DNA of 64,000 nucleotides from CAVORD01 sp963698535 (lineage in GTDB: Bacteria > Bacteroidota > Bacteroidia > Bacteroidales > VadinHA17): positions 1,488,001 to 1,552,000 of the forward strand of contig CAVORD010000001.1 of the NCBI GenBank assembly GCA_963698535.1. Reading direction: 5' to 3'. Made by a program: the position numbers and the translations under genes. The notes beneath the pieces are model-generated. The model was not told the origin of the DNA and ran no database searches. It saw only the letters and a list, made by a program, of their open reading frames with translations. Below, one piece after another: positions 26,978 through 36,161 of this stretch; position 1 is the stretch's first letter, and each line of letters begins with the position of its first letter.

Positions 26978-27446
26978 AAACAAAATGGGAACTACCCTGT
27001 TCGAATAGTTCCCATTCATCCTTGCGGCAAGCCGCTACAGACGCCAGGTTACTGTTATTATGACCGGCTAAGACCCGGCGAACCGGACTTGGCCCTTATC
27101 CTTCCGGAGCAGCCTGTTACAACTGTTCCATCCAGACTCCCCTGAATCGCTCCCGAAGGAGTTCATTTTAGGGATGGTATTCTTCACGGTTCATCTGTAA
27201 TAAAGATTTTGCAACCTTAACACAGCTTTCGTTCCGGGGCCGAAACCCTTTCACGTATTCCGTTGAAGACAATCATTTAAAGAGCCCTAAGGTTCCTGAA
27301 CGATCACCGGATAGTTTGAATCTCTTTTCCGGATACCGACTCCTTTAATATGCAGGTGCTAGCCCTGGAGGATTCTTCCCGGCGTCAGTTAAGCCGCCAT
27401 TTCGATTCCCATATCATTCGGAGCTGTCTTTTATCGCTCACCTGAT
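26978..27446 (-). ncRNA. Predicted structured non-coding RNA of about 470 nt, family unknown
   Basis: This block has no plausible reading frame but is bounded by a consensus promoter (27451-27479) and a strong intrinsic terminator (26985-27015) on the minus strand. Inside are many complementary segments. Examples are a closing CAGGTG/CACCTG pair (27439-27444 with 27353-27358), TAAGGTT/AACCTTA (27288-27294 with 27213-27219), CCATCC/GGATGG (27172-27177 with 27128-27133), a cUUCGg-capped stem (27150-27161) and a CCGG-UUCG-CCGG hairpin (27075-27086). I found none of the core motifs of RNase P RNA, tmRNA or SRP RNA. It may be a free RNA or a very long leader of ubiD. Confidence 0.7.
26985..27015 (-). 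terminator. Intrinsic terminator of the predicted RNA
   Basis: A perfect 10-bp stem ATGGGAACTA / TAGTTCCCAT with an 11-nt loop is followed on the minus strand by TTTGTTTTTATA. This is a strong Rho-independent terminator. Confidence 0.85.
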
Positions 27447-27450
27447 ATAT

Positions 27451-27479
27451 CAAAATTATGAAATATTACGGATTGTCAA
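27451..27479 (-). promoter_or_regulatory. Consensus promoter of the predicted RNA
   Basis: On the minus strand TTG (27477-27479), 18 nt, then TAATTTTG (27451-27458): a clean Bacteroidota promoter. Transcription would begin near 27444-27446, where no coding frame follows. Confidence 0.75.
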
Positions 27480-27517
27480 GTTTTTATGCCTCAAGGTTAT
27501 AAACGCAAAATAAACAG

Positions 27518-27545
27518 GCGTTATCAACAAACTGTTAATAACGCC
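27518..27545 (-). terminator. Terminator of eno
   Basis: GGCGTTAT / ATAACGCC arms (8 bp) with a 12-nt loop lie 79 bp past the eno stop. They are followed on the minus strand by a T-rich stretch. This is consistent with eno termination before the RNA promoter. Confidence 0.65.
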
Positions 27546-27623
27546 TTATTATATTCATTTACAGATGTTAACCCTCTGTTTTTATGGCAAAATTTACCCA
27601 AAAAAGAGGTTTATTAACAATGA

Positions 27624-28895
27624 TCATATCCCGTAAATAGCAAGAAAACCGAGTTCCTCTTCAATACGCAGGAGCTGGTTATATTTTGCCATCCTGTCAG
27701 ATCTGCTCAACGAGCCTGTTTTGATCTGTCCGGAGTTGGTTGCTACTGCAATGTCGGCAATAGTGCTATCTTCTGTTTCGCCCGATCTGTGCGATGTCAC
27801 CGTTGTATAGCCTGCTCTGTGAGCCATCTCTATGGCATTCAGAGTCTCTGTAAGGGTCCCGATCTGGTTTACCTTAATAAGAATAGAGTTTGCACAACCC
27901 ATCTCAATCCCCTTCCTAAGGTACTCAACGTTGGTAACAAAGACATCATCGCCAACCACCTGGCACCTGTCGCCTATCCTGTCGGTAAGTAATTTCCAGC
28001 CGTCCCAGTCGCTTTCAGACATTCCATCCTCAATAGAATCGATAGGGTACTTTCCTATTAGTTCTTCCAGAAAATCAACCTGTTTCGCTGATGAACGCTT
28101 AGCGCCATCCTTGCCTTCAAATTTTGAGTAGTCATATACTCCGTCCTTATAAAACTCTGAGGCAGCACAGTCGAGAGCAATTGTGATATCCTTGCCGGCC
28201 ACATATCCGGCCGCCTTAATGGCTTTCAATATCGACTCAAGGGCATCTTCTGTTCCCTTGAGGGCCGGAGCGAAACCACCCTCATCACCAACTGCAGTGC
28301 TAAGATTTCTATCCTTAAGCACCTTCTTCAGCGCATGAAATACTTCGGCACCCATCCTCAGACCTTCACTAAAGGTTGGTGCTCCTACGGGCCGGATCAT
28401 AAATTCCTGAAATGCTATTGGGGCATCGGAGTGTGATCCACCATTGATAATATTCATCATGGGCACCGGAAGAACCACAGCATTCACCCCGCCAATATAA
28501 CGGTATAAAGGCAGTCCGTGATAAGCTGCTCCCGCTTTGGCTACGGCCAGTGATACACCCAGAATGGCATTGGCACCCAGATTACTCTTTGTTGTGGTAC
28601 CATCAAGCTGAATCATCTTCATATCGATCCCTGCCTGATCGGTTACTACCATACCAAGTATCTCCTCAGCAATAACGTTATTAACGTTATGTACTGCTTT
28701 CAACACACCTTTCCCCAGATACCTGCTCTTATCTCCGTCCCTGAGTTCCAGAGCTTCATTCTCTCCGGTAGAGGCACCTGACGGAACGGCTGCCCTTCCT
28801 GTAATACCACTTGCGGTAACAACCTCAACCTCGATAGTTGGATTGCCCCTTGAATCAAGAATTTCTCTTGCATGTACGCTAACTATTTGACCCAT
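27624..28895 (-). CDS. eno: Enolase
   Basis: The 423-residue enzyme has the enolase landmarks: ILDSRGNPTIEVEV, AVPSGASTGENEALELRDGD, ALDCAASEFY, SIEDGMSESDWDGW, QVVGDDVFVTN and TVTSHRSGETEDSTIAD. It converts 2-phosphoglycerate to phosphoenolpyruvate in glycolysis and gluconeogenesis. It has its own -7 box directly after the terminator of the ribosomal superoperon. Confidence 0.97.
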   Translation of the reverse strand: MGQIVSVHAREILDSRGNPTIEVEVVTASGITGRAAVPSGASTGENEALELRDGDKSRYLGKGVLKAVHNVNNVIAEEILGMVVTDQAGIDMKMIQLDGTTTKSNLGANAILGVSLAVAKAGAAYHGLPLYRYIGGVNAVVLPVPMMNIINGGSHSDAPIAFQEFMIRPVGAPTFSEGLRMGAEVFHALKKVLKDRNLSTAVGDEGGFAPALKGTEDALESILKAIKAAGYVAGKDITIALDCAASEFYKDGVYDYSKFEGKDGAKRSSAKQVDFLEELIGKYPIDSIEDGMSESDWDGWKLLTDRIGDRCQVVGDDVFVTNVEYLRKGIEMGCANSILIKVNQIGTLTETLNAIEMAHRAGYTTVTSHRSGETEDSTIADIAVATNSGQIKTGSLSRSDRMAKYNQLLRIEEELGFLAIYGI

Positions 28896-28924
28896 AATAT
28901 TTTATGATTAATTAATTCTATAAA

Positions 28925-28932
28925 CAAATATA
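28925..28932 (-). promoter_or_regulatory. -7 element (TATATTTG) of eno
   Basis: On the minus strand TATATTTG lies 30 bp before the eno start. It follows within a few bases of the T-run of the rplQ terminator, so its -33 position falls inside that terminator hairpin. Confidence 0.6.
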
Positions 28933-28934
28933 CG

Positions 28935-28964
28935 AAAAAAGGGATAACACATTTGTGATATCCC
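28935..28964 (-). terminator. Terminator of the str-S10-spc-alpha superoperon
   Basis: A 10-bp stem with one mismatch (GGGATATCAC / GTGTTATCCC) and an ATTT-type loop is followed on the minus strand by T6. It lies 24 bp after the rplQ stop. Confidence 0.85.
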
Positions 28965-28987
28965 TCATGAATATTTTAAAACAACTA

Positions 28988-29593
28988 TTATTTTGTCTCT
29001 TCTTCGGTTGTTTCAGCTTCGCCTGTCTCTTCAGCAGTGTCGGTAACTTCAGTTTCTGTTTCACCGGAAACTTCAGTAGCTGTCTCTTCAACAACCTCCT
29101 CTTTTACTACATCTGCAACAGGAGTTGCCTCTTTGGCTGGTGCTGCAGCTATCGCTTCGGTATCACTCTTCTTTTTAGCAGGTCTGCGTCTGCGTGTTGC
29201 TTTAGCTTTACCTTCAGCAGCCTCAAGCATTGCTTCGTTAAAGTCAACAAGCTCAATAAAACACATATCGGCATTGTCACCAAGTCTGTTTCCGGTCTTC
29301 AGTATTCTTGTATAACCTCCCGGTCTGTCAGCTACTTTTGGGGAAACTTCCCTGAAAAGTTCTGTTACAGCCTCTTTATTCTGAAGGTAACTGAATACTA
29401 CTCTCCTTGAATGTGTTGAATCGTCCTTTGATTTTGTGATCAATGGTTCAACATAGGTGCGGAGTGCCTTTGCCTTCGCTATTGTTGTAGTGATCCTTTT
29501 ATGAAGGATCAGCGATGTGGCCATATTTGCCAGCATTGCTTTCCTGTGTGAACTGGTCCTTCCTAAATGGTTTATAACTCTCTGATGTCGCAT
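28988..29593 (-). CDS. rplQ: Ribosomal protein L17 with long acidic tail
   Basis: The first 130 or so residues are a standard bL17 (MRHQRVINHLGRTSSHRKAML, LITKSKDDSTHSRR). A basic joint (ATRRRRPAKKK) is followed by about 65 residues very rich in Glu, Thr, Ala and Val. The full length is 201 residues against roughly 120 in most bacteria. L17 sits near the exit tunnel, so the tail would project from that region. It is the last gene of the ribosomal superoperon, 28 bp after rpoA. Confidence 0.95.
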   Translation of the reverse strand: MRHQRVINHLGRTSSHRKAMLANMATSLILHKRITTTIAKAKALRTYVEPLITKSKDDSTHSRRVVFSYLQNKEAVTELFREVSPKVADRPGGYTRILKTGNRLGDNADMCFIELVDFNEAMLEAAEGKAKATRRRRPAKKKSDTEAIAAAPAKEATPVADVVKEEVVEETATEVSGETETEVTDTAEETGEAETTEEETK

Positions 29594-29620
29594 TTCTTTA
29601 AATCCTTACCGGTTATCTAA

Positions 29621-30617
29621 TTATTCTTTATCCAACTTATACTTTGCCACATCCATTCCGAATGAAAGGCTCATATTATCGAGCAGTTCGTCAAGCTCAG
29701 TCAGTGATTTCTTTCCAAAATTTCTGAATTTAAGCAGGTCATTCTTATTAAACTTGACAAGGTCGCCCAAGTGTCTCAACTTCTGCAGCCTTAAGGCAAT
29801 TAAGTGCTCTTACTGAAAGGTCGAGGTCAACAAGTTTCGTTTTCAGGAGTTGTCTCATATGGAGTACTTCTTCATCAAACTCCTCATTAGCCATTCTCTC
29901 TTCTGAATCGAGAGTGATCTTCTCATCGGAGAAGAGCATGAAATGGTAAATAAGTATCTTTGCTGCCTCTTTGAGAGCCTCTTTCGGGTGAATTGACCCA
30001 TCGGTTTCGATCTCAATTACAAGCTTCTCATAGTCGGTTTTCTGCTCAACACGGTAGTTTTCAACCGCGAACTTCACATTTCTGATCGGGGTATGAATAG
30101 CATCAATTGCAATAAGGCCAAATTCTGCATCAACAGGCTCGTTCTCTTCTGCCGGAACATATCCTCTGCCTTTGCTGATAGTCAATTCCATCTGCAATTT
30201 GACATCCGGTTCCATGCGGCAGATAACTTGTTCAGGGTTGAGGATCTCGAAACTGCTGAGACAACATTTTTAAGGTCACCTGCAGTAAACTGGTCCTTAC
30301 CTGATAATTTTACCACAACTTTCTCCTGGTCGACATCTTCTATCATCCTTTTGAATCTGACCTGTTTAAGGTTAAGGATAATTTCGGTTACATCTTCCAT
30401 CACACCTGTTATGGTTGAAAATTCATGTTCTACTCCCTCGAATTTTACTGTGGTGATGGCATATCCTTCCAAGTGATGAGAGGAGTATTCTTCTGAGGGC
30501 ATTGCCTACAGTTATACCATAACCAGGTTCGAGCGGGCGAAATTCGAACTTGCCATACTGTTCGTCCGCTTCCAGCATTATTACTTTATCTGGTTTCTGG
30601 AATGCTAAAATGGCCAT
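29621..30617 (-). CDS. rpoA: RNA polymerase alpha subunit (frame broken by indels)
   Basis: Reconstructed start is MAILAFQKPDKVIML, and the end is KYKLDKE before the TAA at 29621. The N-terminal assembly domain (GYGITVGNALRRILLSSL) and C-terminal DNA/activator-binding domain (LDLSVRALNCLKAAEVETL, FGKKSLTELDELL) are both present. Three single-base shifts interrupt it, near 30471 (extra G), 30253 (missing T) and 29766 (extra C). They read as sequence errors, because rpoA is essential and the protein is otherwise complete at about 330 residues. Confidence 0.93.
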
Positions 30618-30636
30618 AGAATATATCTTAATATTA

Positions 30637-31246
30637 TTACTTAGAATACAATTCAACAATTAACTGTTCCTTTATATCTTCAGGAATATCGGAGCGCTCC
30701 GGCATGGTCATAAATTTACCAGCCATCTGTGTATCATCCCACTCCAGCCAAGGAAGCTTTGAGTGATGACCACCGGTCAGTGATTCGGAGATTATCTCAA
30801 GAGATTTTGATTTCTCTCTAACTCCAATAATATCACCTGGTTTAACCATGAAACGAAGGAATATTAACAACTTCTCCATTAACAGTTATATGTCTGTGTG
30901 CAACAAGCTGACGTGCTGCGGCTCTTGTAGGAGAAACTCCCATTCTGAATACCACATTATCGAGCCGCGATTCCAGCATTGAAGGAGTACCTCACCGGTA
31001 ACACCCTTACTGTGTGAAGCTTTTTCGAAAAGATTGCGGAATTGTTTTTCCAGCAACCCATAGGTATATTTTGCCTTCTGCTTCTCCTTCAGCTGAACAC
31101 CATATTCCGAAGTCTTTCTTTCTTCTTTTGTTCAGTCCATGCTGTCCGGGAGGATAATTTTTCCTCTCCAGGTGCTTGTCGGGACCGAAGATAGGTTCGC
31201 CGAATTTTCTTGCTATTTTTGATTTTGGTCCAATATATCTTGCCAT
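30637..31246 (-). CDS. rpsD: Ribosomal protein S4 (frame broken by indels)
   Basis: The start MARYIGPKSKIARKFGEP and the end DIKEQLIVELYSK define a full S4 of about 202 residues. Indels lie near 31125 (extra base in a GA-rich run), 30987 (AAA read as AA) and 30855 (TT read as TTT). Correcting them restores the S4 RNA-binding domain (QMLESRLDNVVFRMG, RQLVAHRHITVNG). S4 is a primary 16S rRNA binder and an operon regulator in other bacteria. Confidence 0.93.
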
Positions 31247-31291
31247 CGTGATATCTATTTTTTTCTTAAATTACTCTATCTTAACCTGGAA

Positions 31292-31683
31292 TTATACTCT
31301 CCTTCTGCCCGGGAGCTCTGCAACCGTTGTGCGGCATAGGGGTTACATCAACTATTTCGGTCACTTCAATGCCGGCATTGCTGATTGCTCTGATAGCAGA
31401 TTCACGACCTGCACCAGGTCCTTTAACAAATACCTTAACTTTTCGTAAGCCAAGGTCATAAGCAACTTTACCACAATCCTCAGCAGCCATCTGTGCTGCA
31501 TAGGGAGTGTTCTTCTTTGAACCTTTGAATCCCATCTTACCTGCTGATGCCCAGGAAATTACCTGACCTGAATTATTGGTCAGGGATAATAATAATATTG
31601 TTGAATGATGAGTGGACATGTGCCTGTCCAATTGGTTCAACCTTTACGACCCTCTTCTTTAAAGATCCTGTCTTCTTTGCCAT
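31292..31683 (-). CDS. rpsK: Ribosomal protein S11 (frame broken by indels)
   Basis: The start MAKKTGSLKKRVVKVEP and the core SLTNNSGQVISWASAGKMGFKGSKK are S11. Two indels are inferred. One lies near 31590 in an ATT-rich stretch. The other lies near 31310 at CCCGGG; correcting it gives the normal basic C-terminus GRRRV and a TAA at 31292. Without that correction the frame would run on to 31281. S11 forms part of the 30S platform. Confidence 0.9.
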
Positions 31684-31690
31684 CATCTAA

Positions 31691-32070
31691 TTATTTAGTA
31701 GCTTTCTTCTTGTTAGCAACAGTTTTCTTCCTACCCTTACGTGTACGGGCATTATTCTTGGTACTCTGACCTCTTACCGGCAGACCAATTCTGTGACGAA
31801 CACCTCTGTAGCAACCAATGTCCATAAGGCGTTTGATATTAAGCTGTGTTTCAGAGCGTAGTTCACCTTCAAGCTTTAGTTGTTTCACCCAGGATACGTA
31901 CGGATGGCATTGATATCATCATCATTCCAGTCCTGAACCTTGGTTTCCCTGTTTACACCGGCTTTATCCAGCACCTTCTGAGCAGTGCTCTGTCCCACTC
32001 CATAAATGTAGGTCAGGGCTACTTCGCCTCTTTTGTTTCTTGGTAAGTCAACACCAACTATACGTGCCAT
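31691..32070 (-). CDS. rpsM: Ribosomal protein S13 (frame broken by an indel)
   Basis: The N-terminal part (MARIVGVDLPRNKRGEVALTYIYGVG) and the C-terminal part (RLMDIGCYRGVRHRIGLPVRGQSTKNNARTRKG, ending KKKATK) lie in different frames, joined by one indel near 31895. The full length of about 126 residues is normal. S13 sits in the 30S head and contacts the P-site tRNA. It lies 7 bp upstream of rpsK. Confidence 0.92.
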
Positions 32071-32109
32071 ATAACTCTTTCTTAATTTTAGTGTGCAAAA
32101 TTAGTTAAA

Positions 32110-32226
32110 TTATCCCTGTCTTTGCTTAAACTTGGGATTTTTCTTGTTAATAATGTACAAACGCCCTTTTCTTCTGACTATCTTACAGTCGGCTGAACGT
32201 TTTTTTACAGATGCTCTTACTTTCAT
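32110..32226 (-). CDS. rpmJ: Ribosomal protein L36, C-minus form
   Basis: The 38-residue protein MKVRASVKKRSADCKIVRRKG... ends NPKFKQRQG, the normal L36 length and frame. Only one of the four usual zinc ligands remains (a single Cys in SADCK), so this is a zinc-free C-minus form. It lies between infA and rpsM, its usual place in the superoperon. Confidence 0.93.
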   Translation of the reverse strand: MKVRASVKKRSADCKIVRRKGRLYIINKKNPKFKQRQG

Positions 32227-32240
32227 TGCTGTAATTTTTC

Positions 32241-32459
32241 TTATTTGTACCTGAATTTTATTCTTCCTTTACTGAGATCATAGGGAGACATCTCAACCTT
32301 AACCTTATCGCCTGGCAGAATCTTGATATAATGCATTCTCATTTTACCGGAGATATGGGCAGTTATTACGTGACCATTTTCCAGTTCTACCCGGAACATC
32401 GCATTCGACAGGGCTTCAATAATTGTCCCATCCTGTTCTATAGATGGTTGTTTTGCCAT
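32241..32459 (-). CDS. infA: Translation initiation factor IF-1
   Basis: The 72-residue OB-fold protein MAKQPSIEQDGTIIEALSNAMFRVELENGH... ends LSKGRIKFRYK, a full-length IF-1. It binds the 30S A site during initiation. The frame is intact. It sits 2 bp after map and 14 bp before rpmJ. Confidence 0.96.
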   Translation of the reverse strand: MAKQPSIEQDGTIIEALSNAMFRVELENGHVITAHISGKMRMHYIKILPGDKVKVEMSPYDLSKGRIKFRYK

Positions 32460-32461
32460 AC

Positions 32462-33239
32462 TTACCTTTTATTTAAGACTTTTTCTATAAATTCAAAAGT
32501 TGTCAAAACATCAGCTCTCCCTTTATCAACAGCAACAGCATATTCAAAATGTGCGGAAGGTTTACCGTCAGCCGTTTTGATTGTCCATCCATCTTTCATC
32601 GTTCTTGTCTCCTTATCTCCCATATTTATCATTGGTTCAATACAGATCACAAGTCCTTGATCCAGTTTTGGTCCCGACCCTCTTTTCCCGTAGTTTGGTA
32701 CTTCAGGAGCCTCGTGCAGCCGCTTGCCGAGGCCATGACCAACCAGATCGCGAACAACCGAAAAACCGGCTCGTTCTGCTACTGATTGAACGGCATAAGA
32801 GATGTCGCCTATTCTGTTACCTGCTATTGCAAACTTCACTCCCTCTTCAAGGGATTCAAGCGTACTGGAAAGGAGTTGCCTTTTCTCATCACTTATCTCA
32901 CCAACAGCAAAGGTATAGGCACTGTCGCCATAATATCCGTTCATCAGCACACCGCAATCGACCGATAATATATCGCCCTCCTGCAGTACATAATTTGATG
33001 GGATACCATGAACAATCTCATCGTTGACGGAAGTGCAGAGTGTGTTGGGAAAACCATTGTAACCCTTGAAACCAGGCTTTGCGCCATTATCCCTTATAAA
33101 GGTTTCAGCTATACTGTCAAGTTCCAGGGTTGTAATCACCCGGTCTTATAACTGAAGCAAGCTCGCCAAGTGTTCTCGACACCAGCATATTGCTTTTCCT
33201 TAGCAACTCAACCTCTTCCTCCGTCTTGATTAAAAACAT
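32462..33239 (-). CDS. map: Type I methionine aminopeptidase (frame broken by an indel)
   Basis: The start MFLIKTEEEVELLRKSNML (ATG at 33239) is joined by one indel near 33135 (TAAC read as TAATC) to a frame carrying the rest. The five metal ligands are visible: Asp in SVDCGVLMNGYYGDSA, His in VGHGLGKRLHEAPEVPNYG and Glu in GLVICIEPMINMG, with the last Glu in the C-terminal FEYAVAV. It removes N-terminal methionine. It is between secY and infA as usual. Confidence 0.92.
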
Positions 33240-33256
33240 CAAAGAACTAATACAAA

Positions 33257-34588
33257 TCAAATAGTTGTTGCGGCACCGGTTCTTCCCTTGACCCGGCCCG
33301 ACTTCATTAATCCGTCATAATGACGCATGAGCAGGTGACTTTCAATCTGCTGAAGCGTATCGAGTACAACCCCGACAAGAATCAGCAAGTGAAGTACCAC
33401 CAAAGAACTGGGCAAACTGGCCCGAAACACCAAAATTAACGGCTATTGCAGGAAGAATGGCTACTAAAGCAAGGAAAATTGAACCCGGAAGGGTTATCCT
33501 CGACATAATAGTATCGAGAAATTCTACAGTTTTCCTGCCGGGCTTGATACCGGGAATAAAGCCACCATTCTTCTTCATATCCTCTGCCATCTGCACAGGA
33601 TTGATAGTAATAGCTGTATAAAAATAGGTGAATAGTATGATTAGAATAGCTGTTACAAAACTGTACCAAAATCCGTACATATTTGAAAAAGCTACAACAA
33701 ATCCTGAAGCTGAATTTGAATAACCTGCTATCACGATGGGTAACATCATGATGGCCTGTGCAAAAATGATTGGCATAACACCTGCAGCATTAACCTTAAG
33801 AGGTATATACTGGCGAACACCACCATACTGTTTGTTTCCTACTATTCTTCTGGCATACTGAACCGGCACCCTGCGTGTTCCCTGAACAAGCAGAATTGAT
33901 CCAAGCACAATAACAAAAAGAATCAGAATTTCAGCAAGAAGAGCAATTAGTCCACCTGCACCATTGAGCCTTGTTCCGGCTTCAAAAAGCAGTGATTGTG
34001 GAAGTCTGGCTATAATACCCATCATTATAAGCAGTGAGATACCGTTACCAATACCCTTATCTGTTATCTTTTCACCCAGCCACATTACGAAAATAGTACC
34101 TGCAGTAAGCATTATTACCGAGGAGATCATGAAGAATGTCCCCTTAAGGATAAATGCAGATTCCGGCAGGCTGTAATGAAGGTTAGCCAGGTAACTGGGT
34201 GCCTGAAGCACAAGAATAATTATAGTCAGATATCTGGTATACTGGTTCATTTTTCTTCTGCCGCTCTCTCCCTCTTTCTGCAAACGTCTGGAAATGCAGG
34301 AAATACAATTGTCAGAAGCTGTACGACAATAGATGCTGAGATATAGGGCATGATACCAAGTGCAAAGACAGATGCCTGAGAAAATGCACCACCCGAAAAC
34401 ATATCGAGAAGGCTCATTATACCGGTTGATGTCTGAGACTTAAGGTTTGCAAGCTGTGAAGGATCAATTCCAGGAAGAGTAATATACTTTCCAAGCCTGT
34501 ACAATAGCAGGATAAGGAGGGTATATATGATTCTCTGACGTAGATCTTCAATCTTTGCAATATTCTTTACAGTCTGAATCAGTTTCAT
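33257..34588 (-). CDS. secY: Protein translocase subunit SecY (frame broken by indels)
   Basis: Ten hydrophobic helices are spread over three frames. The N-terminus is LIQTVKNIAKIEDLRQRIIYTLLILLLYRLG and the C-terminus is the reconstructed YDGLMKSGRVKGRTG. Indels lie near 34287 and 33387. SecY is the pore of the inner-membrane Sec translocon. It follows rplO by 4 bp. Confidence 0.93.
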
Positions 34589-34592
34589 AAAG

Positions 34593-35039
34593 TTAAAGTT
34601 TTACGGCGGTTCCTCCCTTTGCTTCGATCGCTGCTACAGCCGATTTGCTGAATGCATGGGCGTGTACCTCGAGTTTACGCTCAAGGGTACCGTTTCCAAG
34701 TATCTTAACCATTGCATTCTTTGAAACCAGGCCGGCCTCAACAAACAATTGAAAATCAATCTTGTCAAGACTCAATCTTTCAGTTAGTTCCTGCAGAGTG
34801 CTTATGTTGATACCTTTATATTCCTTGCGGTTAACATTCTTGAAACCGAATTTAGGAAGTCGCCTTTGTATAGGCATCTGACCTCCTTCAAAACCAATTT
34901 TCTTGCTGTAGCCCGATCTCGATTTCTGTCCTTTGTGGCCTCTTGTTGATGTGCCACCTCTACCGGATCCCTGTCCGCGACCAATGCGCTTCTCCTGCTT
35001 GACCGATCCTTCAGCTGGTTTTAAGTTGCTTAAATCCAT
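34593..35039 (-). CDS. rplO: Ribosomal protein L15
   Basis: The 148-residue intact frame has the L15 N-terminus MDLSNLKPAEGSVKQEKRIGRG, followed by the Gly/Arg-rich GSGRGGTSTRGHKGQKSRSG. L15 assembles late on 23S rRNA. It lies between rpmD and secY. Confidence 0.96.
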   Translation of the reverse strand: MDLSNLKPAEGSVKQEKRIGRGQGSGRGGTSTRGHKGQKSRSGYSKKIGFEGGQMPIQRRLPKFGFKNVNRKEYKGINISTLQELTERLSLDKIDFQLFVEAGLVSKNAMVKILGNGTLERKLEVHAHAFSKSAVAAIEAKGGTAVKL

Positions 35040-35061
35040 AATTAGATAAGTATTTTAATGC

Positions 35062-35241
35062 TTAAATTTCTTCTACTTTTACCAGATGCTGTACTGCACG
35101 TACCATTCCCAGGATTGCTGGTGTGGCTTCGTGCTCAACAGTCTGATTCATCTTTTTCAGACCCAAAGCTATCATGGTCCTTCTCTGTACTTCCGGTTGG
35201 CTTATAATGCTCTTAACCTGTTTTACTCTAATTCTTGCCAT
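35062..35241 (-). CDS. rpmD: Ribosomal protein L30
   Basis: The 59-residue frame reads MARIRVKQVKSIISQPEVQRR and continues to HLVKVEEI. It has the usual L30 pattern (TMIALGLKKMNQTVEH). The length is normal and the frame intact. It lies 14 bp after rpsE and 22 bp before rplO. Confidence 0.93.
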   Translation of the reverse strand: MARIRVKQVKSIISQPEVQRRTMIALGLKKMNQTVEHEATPAILGMVRAVQHLVKVEEI

Positions 35242-35255
35242 TACCTGATTATTTT

Positions 35256-35771
35256 CTAACCGTTAAATACTTTATCCATCGTTATTTTCCTCTGGTCGGC
35301 AACTGTATAAGCATCACGCAGTTCAAGAAGAGCTGCAAATGTTGCCTTAACCAGGTTGTGAGGGTTAGAAGACCCTTTAGACTTGGCAAGTACGTTTTTA
35401 ACACCAACACTCTCGAGTACGGCACGCATAGCACCACCGGCTTTAACACCTGTACCTTCTGAGGCAGGCTTGAGGAATACTCTCGCACCACCAAATTTAG
35501 CAGTCTGCTCGTGAGGTATAGTACCGTGAATAACAGGTACTTTTATAAGGTTTTTCTTGGCATCCTCAATACCTTTGGAGATAGCTGTAGTTACTTCACT
35601 GGCTTTACCCAGGCCATGGCCAACAATTCCGTCTTCATTTCCTACCACAACGATAGCTGAAAAACTGAATGTACGTCCACCTTTTGTTACCTTGGTAACC
35701 CTCTGAATACTTACCAGCCTGTCCTTAAGTTCAAGATCACTGGTTTTTACTTTTCTTATTCCGTTTGTCAT
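35256..35771 (-). CDS. rpsE: Ribosomal protein S5
   Basis: The 171-residue intact frame contains the S5 signature VVKGGRTFSFSAIVVVGNEDG-like segment (here TKGGRTFSFSAIVVVGNEDG), GKASEVTTAISKGIEDA and GTGVKAGGAMRAVLE. S5 contributes to translational accuracy at the mRNA entry channel. It is 6 bp after rplR. Confidence 0.96.
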   Translation of the reverse strand: MTNGIRKVKTSDLELKDRLVSIQRVTKVTKGGRTFSFSAIVVVGNEDGIVGHGLGKASEVTTAISKGIEDAKKNLIKVPVIHGTIPHEQTAKFGGARVFLKPASEGTGVKAGGAMRAVLESVGVKNVLAKSKGSSNPHNLVKATFAALLELRDAYTVADQRKITMDKVFNG

Positions 35772-35777
35772 AATACC

Positions 35778-36141
35778 TTAGAATTTTAAGCCACCTTCAC
35801 GTGCTGCGTCTGCCAATGATTTTACTCTACCGTGATAAAGGTATCCACCTCTGTCGAAAACAACAGTTTCAACACCTTTCTCCTTGCATTTGGAGGCAAT
35901 CAGTTTACCAACAGCTGCAGCCTGATCAATCTTGTTCTTGCCCTCAGTCTCGGCTGCATACCTCTTTCTCTTTAGAACCTGCAGATGCTAAGGTTATTCC
36001 AGTCAGATCATCGATCACCTGAGCATAGATCTGCTTGTTACTGCGGAATACCGTTAAACGCGGTATTGATGATGTGCCGGATATCTTTTTACGGATCCTC
36101 ATCCTGATCCTATTCCTTCTTTCAAATTTAGTTAAGGCCAT
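35778..36141 (-). CDS. rplR: Ribosomal protein L18 (frame broken by an indel)
   Basis: The start MALTKFERRNRIRMRIRKKISG and the end GRVKSLADAAREGGLKF (TAA at 35778) are a full L18. One indel near 35960 in a GA-rich run shifts the frame at SKEKE. L18 binds 5S rRNA. Confidence 0.92.
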
Positions 36142-36161
36142 GATTCAATTTTTTTACCAGA

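Noticed and set aside
26978..27446. RNase P RNA, tmRNA, SRP RNA or group II intron as identity of the structured RNA
   Set aside because: The RNase P core (GAAAGUCCGG and ACAGAA...GGCUUA), the tmRNA ends and tag frame, the SRP GGUCAGGUCCGGAAGGAAGC loop and intron domain V were looked for on both strands and not found.
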